Origin: Geotrypetes seraphini
Taxonomy: Eukaryota > Chordata > Amphibia > Gymnophiona > Dermophiidae
DNA: 64,000 bases
NCBI RefSeq assembly: GCF_902459505.1
Contig: NC_047096.1
Coordinates: 15,838,501-15,902,500, forward strand
Reading direction: 5' to 3'
The notes beneath the pieces are model-generated. The model had not been told where the DNA came from, searched no databases, and saw only the letters and a list, made by a program, of their open reading frames with translations. Below, one piece after another: positions 12,053 to 23,149 of this stretch (positions are counted from its first letter, which is position 1; the number at the start of each line of letters is the position of its first letter). The translations under genes and the position numbers were made by a program.

Positions 12053-13184
12053 ACATCTTTTTTTAAACAACATGGACGAGACCATTTTAATTCAAGTGAA
12101 CAGATCGTGCCAGATAGGACAGGCTAATCTAGTCTTAGTTTTCACCCACGGCATGTACAGACTTGTCCTGCTTTTTCATCTCCCTGGCTGCATGTGATGG
12201 GTGATGAGGGGGAACACCAGGATTTAATCAACTTTCATCCCTGGTGGCTTTAGTCTAAGTGATGACAGAACCTGATCACTTATGGCCCCTATCTTCTTTG
12301 AAATGAACGAACAGAAGCCTATTCCATTTTGGTTTGTCACCGTCCCCACTGTATCTTTCAGTAAATTATATTTATCCCCGTACTTGGGTCTGAGTTTCAC
12401 TTTGGCTGCAAGAATGGATCTTTTCCACTTTGGGTGATAGCCCTCTACTTAGGATGTGTGAATGGTTTCCTCTCACAGACTTGGGTCCTGTCTCAGTATT
12501 CAGGAACGTCAGTTTCCATCAGGTTTTCTAAAACTCTTCTATTTTTATAGTTTTGGTTTTGTTTCGACATGGGAGCCAAACATTAGGGAAATTATAGCAG
12601 GGGGAAAAAGTCACCTCAAAGAAGCAACTAGGTGCAAAATTTGTCCCCACTATAAGATTATAATACAGGTGTGACATTAGTGACCCCTATGATACACTAA
12701 GATCGAATAATCAGTGCCTCTGTCCTACAAAACTGACAGTCCAGAAATGAATAGAGAGAGAATTCAGGCCACTAGGTGTCACTGTACAGCAACAGTGGAG
12801 CTTCACGGTAGTTATAGCCCTAGTCAGCCTAGCGCTATTGAATTTAAGACACCTACTTCGACCACTGAAGCAGCAGGCCAGTTCTTAGGTTTTATAAAAA
12901 GCTAGTGGTGCTTATTAGAGTCTAAGAACCCTCACGTCAATTATAACCATTCTCTGTGCTACGTTAATCTCCTGGCCTTGGAAGGCCCTAAAATAATAGC
13001 AACATCTAAGAGAGGGGGAGAGGACACTATGGGAGGGAAATAGTTGGACTGCTTCTATTTAAAGACTAGAAATGCACAGCTGTTGTTTGTAAGTCTATTG
13101 TAGTGGCAGAGGGACCTGGCTCTTTCCTGCAAAGGTCAGCACAAAAGGTTTCAGAAACTCACTGCTCCATTTCTGTGGAAACCA
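12053..13184. other. no supported gene or repeat
   Basis: Short open frames only, none with family resemblance. Confidence 0.35.
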
Positions 13185-14015
13185 GGGCCCCGATTCACTA
13201 AAGTCAGCAGTCATCGCTAAACCAATTCACACAACGGCCCATCACGTGCTTTTCCCCTCGATCGCCCATTTTCCCATCCAGCCATGCAAATTAGTAAAAC
13301 CCCATGCAAAATAGCCAAGCGATTGATTCACTTACATTGCTTGGCTATTTTCCATCGAGTTTTATGATCCTAAAAACCCGACTGCTGTAGACCTGTTGAT
13401 ACCAACAGGTCTGTCTGTTTTTTGACAGGTCTGCCTGGATTTTTAAAAAATCTTTTATCCATGGCACAGATATTTTGCGTGTATTACACATGCAAAATAA
13501 CTGCCCCATAAAAAAAAAAAATGAAAAAAATCCCCCATTGCTCACAATGGCCCTCCCCCAATGACCCCCAACAATCATGCCCCCTCAAGCCACCGTTCCC
13601 CCAACCCCAAAAAGATGGTAGGAGGGAAGCCCACTCCCTCCTGCCATGAAGACTCCCATTGGCCTACCTGCTCCCCTGAAAAAAAGCAGCAGAAGGGATG
13701 CCCACTTCCTTCTGCTACCGCAGTGCTCCCGCCCTGCCCCTTCCTCCTCCCTGCTCCAGTGTCCTTACCTTCTGTTGGGAGCAGGAGGTACCACAAACAC
13801 CTCCTGCTCCTGCTCCTCTGCCTGATCTGCTATGCCACTAGGTCTTAGGCCCCTCCTCGGTGTATCATGTGATTGGCTCAGACGCTTCACCTCCCTAAAG
13901 ATTAGTGCACGCTACATGCTAAGATGCCCATAGAAATATAATGGATGTCTTAGCATGTAGCACGCACAAATCTTTTATCGTGCGCTAAGTCGGTTAGCGC
14001 ACCTTAAAGGATCCC
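13185..14015. mobile_element. remnant of DNA transposon(s)
   Basis: Starts GGGCCCCGATTCACTAAAG, a terminus type common among non-autonomous DNA elements. At 13900-14010 there is an inverted pair (TGCACGCTACATGCTAAGA and TCTTAGCATGTAGCACGCAC) like the TTTTACTAAGG palindromic family. Boundaries uncertain. Confidence 0.35.
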
Positions 14016-14564
14016 AAAATTAACTAAACATATTTAAAAATCATGCAGTCACACCACAGTGCTAAATGCTCAGATCTTTCTTTCTTTCTAATTGGGACAG
14101 CAGACCTCACAACGCAGTACAGCAGCTGGACCAATCAGATCGGAAGCAGATTTTGCTGTACATGTGGTTAGAATTATGTTTTCCTGCTTCTGTGAATTGC
14201 GGATGAACTTCTTTTAAAGAGATTTTCAGATCCCTAATGGGCACGATGTTGGAAAGAAGCTGCCTTACAAAAGGCTCTGGTACCCCCCCTCCTTGGAAGT
14301 ATTTAAAGTCTTCAGAGGAGGAGGGATTGCATTGTACATCCCTCCTAACAAGGATGTGGGTGTTCTCACTGCGACCTTCTCATTATGCCAGGAAGTGGAA
14401 ACCGTGAGGTGCTGGTGCCCTTGTGAGGCTCGGGATGGGGTTACGAGGGGAACAGGAAAAAGCAGTAGGGTACTCCGATTAGGATTCTTAGCTGGCAACT
14501 TCTTCCTATCCTGAAATCATCCCCCATCTCCATAACACACTGATCTCCACCCCATCTGCCTTAC

Positions 14565-15125
14565 TGTTACAATCGGCCTGTTAACCGAGTCAATGATCTC
14601 ATGATCTTAGGCCATTTGTAGCCCACTGCCTCACACTCTGGTACTGTAGGGTCATGAAATGGTTAACTGTTGTTTAAAATATTGCTCTGGCCTACATAGC
14701 TAAAGAAAGTTTACAATCTATTGACTTCATCTGCCTAAAATGTATGTCCCTGCCTTACCACATTGTAAGCTAAATAGATAAGAGTTTGAGTCATGATGTA
14801 TCCTGCTCTTCTGTACATTTAACATTTAGAACTGTAAGAGTTAGATAAGTGACCTGCTAGTGTGAGCTTAGGACCAATAATAATTGTAGAAAGTTATAGA
14901 AGTAACAAATGAAAATTGTAGTTTTTGCATATATTAGTTTGCGAAAAGGGCATAAAAGTCCGTGTATTTCCTGTTTCTGACACTCTAGTAGGCAGGCTAT
15001 TAACTGCACTAGAGTCCGGTATACCGTAATAAATCTCTTGTACTTTCTTCATGCCTCTGACTTTGTGAGTCTGTCCAAGTGACCTTTCAGTACCCCAGCT
15101 TGGATCATTCTCAGGCCTATGCAGG
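14565..15125 (+). mobile_element. probable solo LTR of an endogenous retrovirus (fossil)
   Basis: Starts TGTTAC. It has a TATA-like ATAAAAG at 14952 and AATAAA at 15028, then a CT-rich U5-like stretch (CTCTTGTACTTTCTTC, GACTTTGTGAGTCTGTCC). No gag, pol or env remains next to it, so a solo LTR is likely. The right end is approximate. Age looks moderate; no internal region to date it by. Confidence 0.45.
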
Positions 15126-15470
15126 AGCCCCCAGATTTCAAGAGGGTCAGCCTAACCTGCACCATCCGACGAGATGCATCAACCCAAACCTACCCTGAAA
15201 GCTTGACCATAATAGCAGCAGGGATTAAAATAAAAAGGTATTGTCATCTCAAGACCATGGCATGTGGCAGAGGGAGCTTAATCTGATCTGTCGTAAAAAT
15301 ACTCAGAAGACAGGTGCAGTTAGACATTCCCTTGGCAAATCCCCTCCTCCAAATAGTTTCGTTGCCTTGTCCAAAGACAAAGGGTTTCTGATACCCTAAT
15401 GACCAGACAATAGGGTGCTTGAATAGACAAGTCACCGAGAGATCAGCTATGCAGTATATACCTATGAACT

Positions 15471-15659
15471 TAGGGTTACCATATGGCTCCAGAAAAAGGA
15501 GGACAGATTGAGATATCCGGGTTTTACTTCTATTGCTTTCAATGGAAGCAAAACCCAGATGTCTCAATCTGTCCTATTTGCTCACATTGTTTTGAATGGA
15601 AGTAAAAACCCGGATGTCTCAATCCATCCTCCTTTGTCTGGAGCCATATGGTAACCCTA
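15471..15659. mobile_element. palindromic hAT-like MITE (TAGGGTTACC family)
   Basis: Termini TAGGGTTACCATATGG...CCATATGGTAACCCTA. The target duplication TATGAACT lies at 15463-15470 and is recovered on the right once the next MITE is removed (TAT at 15660-15662 plus GAACT at 15845-15849). Confidence 0.8.
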
Positions 15660-15662
15660 TAT

Positions 15663-15836
15663 CAGGGGTAGGGAACTCCGGTCCTTGAGAGCTGTATTCC
15701 AGTCGGGTTTTCAGGATTTCCCCAATGAATATGCATGAGATCTATTTGCACGCGTTGCTTTCAATGCATATTCATTGGGGAAATCCTGAAAACCCGATGG
15801 AATACGGCTCTCGAGGACCGGAGTTCCCTACCCCTG
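15663..15836. mobile_element. palindromic hAT-like MITE (CAGGGGTAGGGAAC family)
   Basis: 174-bp near-perfect palindrome with CAGGGGTAGGGAAC...GTTCCCTACCCCTG. 8-bp target duplication CCCTATAT at 15655-15662 and 15837-15844. It is inserted at the end of the preceding MITE. Confidence 0.9.
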
Positions 15837-16015
15837 CCCTATATGAACTGAATTTTCCCAAAAGGAGGGATGAGGGTAAAGGTGTGTGACAATAACTGAC
15901 CAGTGGGTCCAGGAGCATGATCTGCTTGGTTATTTTAAACTAGCAGTCATGTGGCAGGCTTTGCTCTAATGTTTTATCTGTACCAGTCCTGGTTTTACCC
16001 TCAGTGCATCTAAGG

Positions 16016-16207
16016 CAGAGGTGTCAAAGTCCCTCCTCGAGGGCCGCAATCCAGTCGGGTTTTCAGGATTTCCTCAATAAATATGCATCAGATCTATTAG
16101 CATACAATGAGAGCTGTGCATGCAAATAGATCTCATGCATAGTCATTGGAGAAATCCTGAAAACCCGACTGGATTGCGGCCTTCGAGGAGGGACTTTGAT
16201 ACCTCTG
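16016..16207. mobile_element. palindromic hAT-like MITE (CAGRGGTGTCAAAG family)
   Basis: 192 bp, CAGAGGTGTCAAAGTCC...GGACTTTGATACCTCTG. 8-bp duplication ATCTAAGG / ATCTAGGG with one difference. It sits inside an older dispersed repeat (CAGTCCTGGTTTTACC). Confidence 0.88.
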
Positions 16208-16384
16208 ATCTAGGGACTTGTAGCACAGCTTTGTAAAACCAGGAGTGGCTCAACTCACCCCTTGCTGCTGACAATCTCATTTGGAAATATTGAAGCCATG
16301 TATCACATTTGAAAAAGATCTTTAAAACCCATTATTTTTCACCTATTGTCTTTGCATAACACTCCTTGGTAAACAAGACTAAGA

Positions 16385-17580
16385 ATGTTATAATGCCTCT
16401 GTATCGATTCCATGGTGCGACCTTGCCTTGAGTATTGCATTCAATTTTGGTCGCCTTATCTCAAAAAATATATAGCAGAACTAGAAAAGGTTCAAAGAAG
16501 AGCGACCAAGATGATAAAAGGGATCTACAAATCCTGAGTGGTGTAGAATGGGTACAAATAAATCAATTTTTTTACTCCATCAAAAATTACAAAGACTAGG
16601 GGACACTCGATGAAGTTACAGGGAGATACTTTTAAAACGAATAGGAGGAAATATTTTTTCACTCAGAGATTAGTTAAGCTGTGGAATGCATTTGCAGAGG
16701 ATGTGGTAAGAGTGGTTAACGTAGCTGGTTTTTAAGTTTAAACATTTTTATTGAAGGAACAAAATGAGAATACATTCATATAATATATCAAAGATATTTC
16801 TTACAAAAAAATTCACATATTTAAAAAACTTCCATTCCATATAATACATATTATCAAATAATATTATCATTCCTCCAATCATTTTATATTATAAACCATA
16901 ATCCCTCAGTATTACCCTCCCTCTCTCCACTTCCCCCCTCCCTTCCTCACCTTCCCCCTTCCCTCCAACCCATTTTTTATTCTCCCTCCATCCCATTTTC
17001 CCTCCCCCTCCCCGAATGAAAAGTGACAAAAAACAGCCAAGATCTGGAATGTAATTAAGACAACCATAGTTTCAGTGTAATTAATTGAGAATTAAACTTC
17101 TCACTCTAGGTGAAAGTTTTTTGAATATAGGGATCCCAAGTCTTCATAAAAAGATGAGATCGTCTAGGAGATCGACAAACCTCCCAAACCTCAAATAAAA
17201 GTAAACGATACAACTGGTTCCTCCAATGCCCAAAACCTGGAGATTCTTTCTGTAACCAATATTGCATAATACATTTATAACCAATCATACATGCCTTCTG
17301 AAATAAAAGGCATCTCCCTTGACCAAATACCCCAATACGTAGCTGGTTTTAAAAAAGGTTTGGACAAGTTCCTGGAGAAAAAGTCCATAGCCTGCTATTC
17401 AGACAGACATGGGGGGAGGAGCCACTAGCCCTGGATTGGTAGCATGGAATGTTGCTATTTTTTGGGGTTTTTTTGCAGGGTACTAGTGACCTGGATTGGC
17501 CACCATGACGATGGGCTACTGAGCTAGATTGATCATTGGTCTGACCCAGTAAGGTTATTCTTACGGTCTTATGTTCTTAT
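16385..17580 (+). mobile_element. CR1-like LINE 3' end, split by an L1
   Basis: A CR1 tail ([12 protein letters not shown]-like, [11 protein letters not shown]) runs to the terminus GGTCTGACCCAGTAAGG, TTCTTATGTTCTTA. It is interrupted at 16733-17336. The two halves meet across a 14-bp duplication. Confidence 0.85.
16733..17336 (-). mobile_element. L1-like LINE 3' end inserted into CR1
   Basis: The minus strand encodes MIGYKCIMQYWLQKESPGF and the end of ORF2 (MKTWDPYIQ). The 3' UTR and tail (complement of CCTTCAATAAAAATG) are at the left. Target duplication ACGTAGCTGGTTTT at 16719-16732 and 17337-17350. Confidence 0.9.
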
Positions 17581-17699
17581 CAGAGAGTCTGAGGAAGGCC
17601 TTACCCGTCAGATGAAATTCACTGGGGTGATAAAGAAAGCTCTAAAAGGCGATTGACCACAGTGGTGTAGTGGGTGGGGAAAATGCAAACAAGACAGTA

Positions 17700-18054
17700 G
17701 ATTTCAGGTGACCCAGGTGAAAAGCACAGACACCGTGAAATTTGTGGCCTTGCAGGAGAGGGATTGCACACCCCATCCTACCTCTACTAGTATTTTATAA
17801 CAAACTGTAGATTTTCAGCAGCTCTAGAAAGACCACTCTGTCCGTGTGATCTGGGGAAAGAGAATGGCACAGGTATCCCAACTATCACAGGTAAGGCAGG
17901 TGCTCATGGCTTAACTGCATGCTATACTTGGGTAAATAGGGTAGGGTTGACTGACTTTATGGCCATCTATAAGGGGTGGCTCTCTATGAGTTATTTTTAC
18001 TCCCCAGTCACAGTTAGGCTTGGATTAAAAACACTCCTCTCTTTGCATTCTCGC
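17700..18054 (+). promoter_or_regulatory. TNNI1: candidate TNNI1 promoter region
   Basis: Three CAGGTG E-boxes lie near 17705, 17714 and 17897. A CTATAAGG element sits near 17967 next to a GGGGTGG (CACC-box complement), and an MEF2-like TTATTTTTAC at about 17991. A second TATA-like TTAAAAA lies near 18024, some 30 bp before the proposed start. E-box, MEF2 and CACC sites are the motif classes known from troponin I muscle enhancers. The assignment is inference; no start site can be read from sequence alone. Confidence 0.35.
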
Positions 18055-18113
18055 TGCAGTCTGCCTCTGTCCAACCTCCAACAACCATCTTCCAGCTGTC
18101 TGTACCACAGGAG
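18055..18113 (+). other. TNNI1: candidate untranslated exon 1 of TNNI1
   Basis: A pyrimidine-rich leader without ATG ends in the strong donor GGAG|gtaaga at 18114. Troponin I genes have a non-coding first exon followed by a small exon carrying the ATG, and the first coding exon here has its own acceptor, so an upstream exon is needed. The 5' end is a guess from the TATA-like element upstream. Another upstream exon is possible. Confidence 0.45.
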
Positions 18114-18576
18114 GTAAGAATGGTGTGTGTGGGTGTGTGTGTGGGGGGGGGGGGTTACTGGGCATTGCCAATCACAGACTCGACCTACCACCCCAAAATG
18201 TGCAGGATTTCTGCTCCACTGAGCTGAAACTGATAGACTAACCTGACCGATTTTCAGAATTATGTTCCCAAAAGATAATCCCTGCTCCCATCATTTGGGA
18301 AACCGGCTCTCTGAATGCCACTACCAACTGAGAGCTTCCACCCTGCATATAGCCGCATGGGATCAGCCAGAGGCTGTGTGTGATCAAGGATCACAACCCA
18401 CCATGCTCACGATTAAACTTTGCAAGAGTGGGATAGTGCTAGGGTAAATTTAATCTGTCACCTGGGAATGGACGTATTAAAAAAAAAAAAAAAAAATCCC
18501 AAAATGATATTTGTCTTTTGTGTTCCAGGGGAACAATATTTATTTTATGTTTTCTTAGGCTCCGGGGCTGGCGTCA

Positions 18577-18670
18577 TGATTGTAGCAGGTTTCCGGGTCT
18601 TGCCGCATCTGTGTAGAAAGAACCGACGGCTGACACAGATGCGGCAAGACCTGGAAACCTGCTACAATCA
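18577..18670. repeat. near-perfect 38-bp-arm hairpin in TNNI1 intron 1
   Basis: Arms 18577-18614 and 18633-18670 with an 18-nt loop. The only irregularity is a position that becomes a G-U pair in RNA. Arm core GTAGCAGGTTTCCGGGTC. Not one of the MITE families seen elsewhere in the window. Confidence 0.8.
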
Positions 18671-18849
18671 ATATCTATTTTACTTTGAGGTAAGAGCAAA
18701 CTCTTAAGTAGTGGGGTGAGACAAGGATGGGGAGTTAAGAGAAAGGGAAGCAGCGTGCTGTATGAGAATATCCCCCTACCCCATAGCCTTCCATTGTCTT
18801 TAAATGAAAAAGACGAGGTAAGGACCCTAGATAGTTTCCAAAGGAGTTC

Positions 18850-19140
18850 TCTCTCTTTTTAATGGGTTGGTTTTTTTCCAAGTATCTTTATTGATTTTTT
18901 AAAAAGAAAAACAATAATGCAGCAGGTAACACGAGAATAAAGTCCAAGATATTCATATTGCCCAAACAGTCATTGCATAGATTAAAAGTGAAAATGTTTG
19001 GAGGAATGTTAGAATTTTATAGAATATATGGATTAGGATTTTAACATTTGTAAAATCATTTGTAAAGAATATCTTTCTATATAATATGTATGAATTTTTG
19101 CTCTATTCTTTCAATAAAATGTTTGAACTTAAAAAGTGAA
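18850..19140. mobile_element. L1-like 3' UTR pieces
   Basis: A left piece in minus orientation (AAGTATCTTTATTGATTTTT) is followed by a sense piece ending TTCAATAAAATG (AATAAA at 19113). No coding part. Confidence 0.45.
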
Positions 19141-19429
19141 AGTACGTTATTATACATTGTATGTGATTCAGGATATATGCGTCTGATAAGTTATTACATA
19201 ATGATTCATAGGTTTGTCAGGAAGCGAGGCAATATTTGTCAAGATTTTACAAAACTGAGAGCAAGATTCGTTTTTAATAGTGATAATCTTTTCATACTTT
19301 CTTATCATGCATAAATAATTCCACCATTACATACAGTTGAGTCATGAGTTATCTTTCCAGTGGGATGCATGCTATCTCTCTTTTTAATATGTGTGTGTGG
19401 GGGGGAGGGGTCAAAAATGCCACATCGAG

Positions 19430-20420
19430 TTTCCAACTTTTATGTTATAACATTTTATTGAAGGAATCAAGTAAATATACAATAATATAAAACAAAGAAA
19501 TATTCTTCACAAATAATTTCACAATTCTGATATTTCCATACATATTTCTATCATTCCTCCAAAATTTTTTTTATATGATCTACCCTATTCCACCTTTCAC
19601 CCCCCCCTTTCCCTTTCTCCACTTCCCTTTCCCCCCCTCCCCCCCAGGATGGAAGGTGACATAGATTGCCAGGTCTTGGGACACAATGAAGGTTTCAAAA
19701 GCTTCAATGTAATTCATTAAGAATCATACTTCGTGCTCTAGAAGAAAGTTTTTGAATATAGGGGACCCAAATTTGCATAAAGAGACGAGTTTGTCTAGGA
19801 AATCGACGAACCTCCCAAACCTCAAATAAAAGTAAACGATGTAGTTGGTTCCTCCATTGCCAAAAACTAGGAGGTTCTTTCTGTAACCAATATTGCATAA
19901 TACATTTATGACCTATCATCCATGCTTTCTTAAAATAAAAGGCATCTCCCTTGACCATATACCCCACAAGCAGCAGCCTTACCAAATAGCACCCCCTTGG
20001 GGATTCCACTACTAAACTATCCCATAACGCAGTGATTCCCAACCCTGTCCTGGAGGACCACCAGGCCAATCGGGTTTTCAGGCTAGCCCTAATGAATATG
20101 CATGAGAGAGATTTGCATATGATGGAAGTGATAGGCATGCAAATTTGCTTCATGCATATTCATTAGGGCTAGCCTGAAAACCCGATTGGCCTGGTGTTCC
20201 TCCAGGACAGGGTTGGGAACCACTGCCATAACGAACCCAAATATAATAGGATGGCAGACCAGAATGACTTAATGAGAGGACGTTGCCAAAAAGCACAAGA
20301 TAACGTGTTGAGGCCTTTATCGCATTTAATACAATTTGGAGAATTTACTAAACCCGCATGAAAAGCTTGTATTTGTGAGAAATATGCCCTATGTATCATT
20401 CTATATGTACATTCCTTCCA
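19430..20420 (-). mobile_element. L1-like LINE 3' end, interrupted by a MITE
   Basis: Minus-strand frames read MIHRAYFSQIQAFHAGLVN and the CxxC-type INCIKCDKGLNTLSC region, then (after the MITE) IGHKCIMQYWLQKEPPSF and FMQIWVPYIQKLSSRARS. The tail (complement of CTTCAATAAAATG) is at the left. Confidence 0.85.
20030..20225. mobile_element. palindromic hAT-like MITE (CAGTGGTTCCCAACC family)
   Basis: 196 bp, CAGTGATTCCCAACCC...GGGTTGGGAACCACTG. 8-bp duplication CCATAACG at 20022-20029 and 20226-20233. Inserted in an L1. Confidence 0.92.
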
Positions 20421-20499
20421 TAGGCAACCAATCTATCCTCTTACTGTTTTCCCTTACGTATCCATCATCCTTTTTGATTGTCTCCGGCTATTTTTATTA

Positions 20500-20603
20500 T
20501 TTATGTTGTTACCTTTGAAACATTTGTACAAATGTTTTTCATTTTCTGTAAACTGCCTAGGTATTTAGGCAGTACAGTATATCAAATACAACAAACTTGA
20601 AAA
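20500..20603 (+). repeat. LINE-type 3' tail
   Basis: TTTTCTGTAAACTGCCTAGG, then GCAGTACAGTATATCAAATA: a generic LINE/SINE 3' end. Confidence 0.35.
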
Positions 20604-20674
20604 GGATGACCATGTTTAGAGCAATGCGCCCTGATTCCCTCTGTAGCACTATGGAAAGCAAGCAGTCTTTATGT

Positions 20675-21690
20675 ATTTATTTAATTTAATTCTCTATACC
20701 GTTCTTCCAGGGGAGCTTAGAACGGTTTACATGAATTTATTCAGGTACTCAAGCATTTTCCCTGTCTGTCCCGGGGGGCTCACAATCTATGTAATGTACC
20801 TGGGGCAATGGGGGGGATTAAGTGACTTGCCCAGGGTCACAAGGAGCAGCATGGGTTTGAACCCACTACCTCAGGGTGCTGAGGCTGTAGCTTTAACCAC
20901 TGTGATACTCTAGAAATCAAAATGTAGCAAAAATGAGCCAAGTATAGGACAATCAAGCCATTGTGACATCACTGCTGAGGTTGGCTCTTAGGCATTAGTT
21001 GAATGAGGCATTATGATGTCACAATACCAGCTCTGGTTATCAGAGGCTGAAACTTGTCACACTATTTACTTTTTCAATTTTCTATCCCGTTCTCCCAGGG
21101 AGCTCAGAATGATTTACATGAATTTATTCAGCATTTTTCCCTGTCTGTCCCAGCAGGCTCACAATCTATCTAATGTACCTGGGGCAATGGGGGGGATTAA
21201 GTGACTTACCCAAGGTCATGAGGAGCAGCGTGGGTTTGAACCCACAACCTCAGGGTGCTGAGGCTGTAGCTTTAACCACTGCACCACTCTAGAATTAAAA
21301 ATGTAGTAAAAGTGAGCCAAGTATAGGACAATCCAGCCATTGTGACATCACTGATGAGGTTGGCTCTTAGTCATTGGTGGAATGAGGCATTATGATGTCA
21401 CAATACCAGCTCTGGTTATCAGAGGCTGAAACTTTTCACACTATTTATTTATTCAGTTTTCTTTACTGTTCTCCCAGGGGAGCTCAGAACGGTTTACATG
21501 AATTTATTCAGGTACTCAAGCATTTTTTCCTGTCTGTCCCGGTGGGCTCACAAGCTACCTAATGTACCGGAAGCAATGGGGAGATTAAGTGACTTGCCCA
21601 GGGTCACAAGAAGCAGCTTAGGTTTGAACCCACAGCCTCAGGGTGCTGAGGCTGCAGCTTTAACCACTGCGCCACACACTGTCTGAACTT
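20675..21690 (-). repeat. tandem array: SINE plus palindromic module, three SINE copies
   Basis: SINE copies (minus) at about 20675-20912, 21063-21294 and 21443-21677. They are separated by two module copies (20930-21062 and 21310-21442). Period about 380-390 bp. Each SINE has the complement of a tRNA-like head and the core CTTGCCCAGGGTCAC. Confidence 0.85.
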
Positions 21691-22008
21691 TATAGCAGCT
21701 TCTAGGTGCAGCTTCCAATCAGCCTAATAACAGGAGCAGGTGGTTTGGTCTCAGCACACAGAAAATGTATTCCCAGTATATGGAAAAGAAAAGTTCCAGG
21801 ACTCTGTGTGTCCCTAATACACAGAGTACAGGTTAGACAGTCCTTTCTGTATAAAATGATATTGTAGGCGAGGACAGGGTAAGCCGGCTTCTTAGCATTT
21901 GCTCTGCAGAATTTGAGCTTATAGATGCTATATGCCCTTCTCAAGGCCTTATTGTACTGTTTCCTCCTGCTGAGTCATGAAAGAAGTGAAAATCCTCAAC
22001 AGAATTCT

Positions 22009-22245
22009 TTTTTTTATTATTATTATTTTTATTAAGGAATCAAAGGCAAACAGGCAACAATAAACAATGCCCAACAACGTTAAAAAAACATACACGATGC
22101 AAGCAATAAGATAGATACAGGCCTGAGGAACATCATACAGTGCCACAAACGCTACCAAACAACCTTGCCATTAAGATTCATACAAGCCCAGACTTTGGGG
22201 GTGGGGGGGGATCCAGGTGGGAGGAGGGGAGTGCCGACTTACAGA
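22009..22245 (-). mobile_element. short L1-like 3' end
   Basis: Starts with an inverted A/T tail (TTTTTTTATTATTATTAT). Flanked by AGAATTCT at 22001-22008 and 22246-22253, a plausible target duplication. Confidence 0.6.
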
Positions 22246-22459
22246 AGAATTCTACAGGGACCGACTATGATGGAGACAGGAGCGGTAGTTAGAAGAAAAC
22301 TTTCTGTACAGCAATCTCCGCTGACTACCAGTCTGTCAGAGGTTCCTCTAGTGGGGGCACAGGTTCAAACAACATTGAGGTTTGTTCAGCACTAAAAGTC
22401 TGGACAGCTCCTGTGACAAGACAGATGAAGTCACATCCAAATTTTATCAGGTTGGAAAT

Positions 22460-22940
22460 TAGAGAATAACACGGTGACAAAATTCATCACCGTTCCTGTC
22501 CCCGCGGATAACCGCGGGAAATAATCCCATGTCATTTTCTAGTGTCTATTTCAACCTCAGTCCTTCTACACTGCATTCTTCAAAGCAAAGCTTGAGGGTC
22601 AGTGGTTGTGGCCATTCATACTCTGATTCTTATGTGAGCCAAGGATAATGAAGCCATTGTGACATCACTGATGTGATTGGCTCTTAGGCACTGGTGGAAT
22701 GAGGCATTATGACATCACAATATCTGCTCTGGATACCAGAGACTGTCATTCTTTTGTGTCTATTTCAACCTCAGTCCTTCTACACCGGCATTCTTCAAAG
22801 CAAAGCTTGCGGGTCAGTGGTTGTGCCCAATTATACTCTGATTCTTCCCTCTCTCCTTAAAGAATGACAATAAGATGGTTTCCCGCGGTTATTCACGAGG
22901 ACGGGAACAGTGATGAATTTTGTTACCGTGTCATTTTCTA
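22460..22940. mobile_element. hAT-like element with TAGAGAATGACA-type ends and two internal units
   Basis: Inverted ends TAGAGAATAACACGGTGAC and GTTACCGTGTCATTTTCTA, plus CATCACCGTT-type subterminal inverted sequence. 8-bp duplication TTGGAAAT at 22452-22459 and 22941-22948. The interior has about two copies of a roughly 215-bp unit, with a TGACATCA module between them. No transposase. Confidence 0.82.
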
Positions 22941-23149
22941 TTGGAAATGTATTTATTTGGACTTAGCTCACGCATTTTTGGTTGTAGATCAAAGTGAGTC
23001 ACATTCAGGTATAATCTAAGTTTGCACCTGAGCCAATGGAGTGATCTTATACCCTAGTAGGTTTCATGGTCACAAGTATTGCAAAGGTGACATTGATACC
23101 CAGACCCCCAAATAGCTGAACAACCACTGCTATGTTATGGTGATGGGAC

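Noticed and set aside
14565-15125. full provirus
   Set aside because: Only LTR-like features are seen. No internal viral region or second LTR was found nearby, so it is listed as a probable solo LTR.
18420-18707. coding frame through the intron 1 hairpin
   Set aside because: The frame is an accident of the hairpin and an A-run. It has no homology and lies in an intron.
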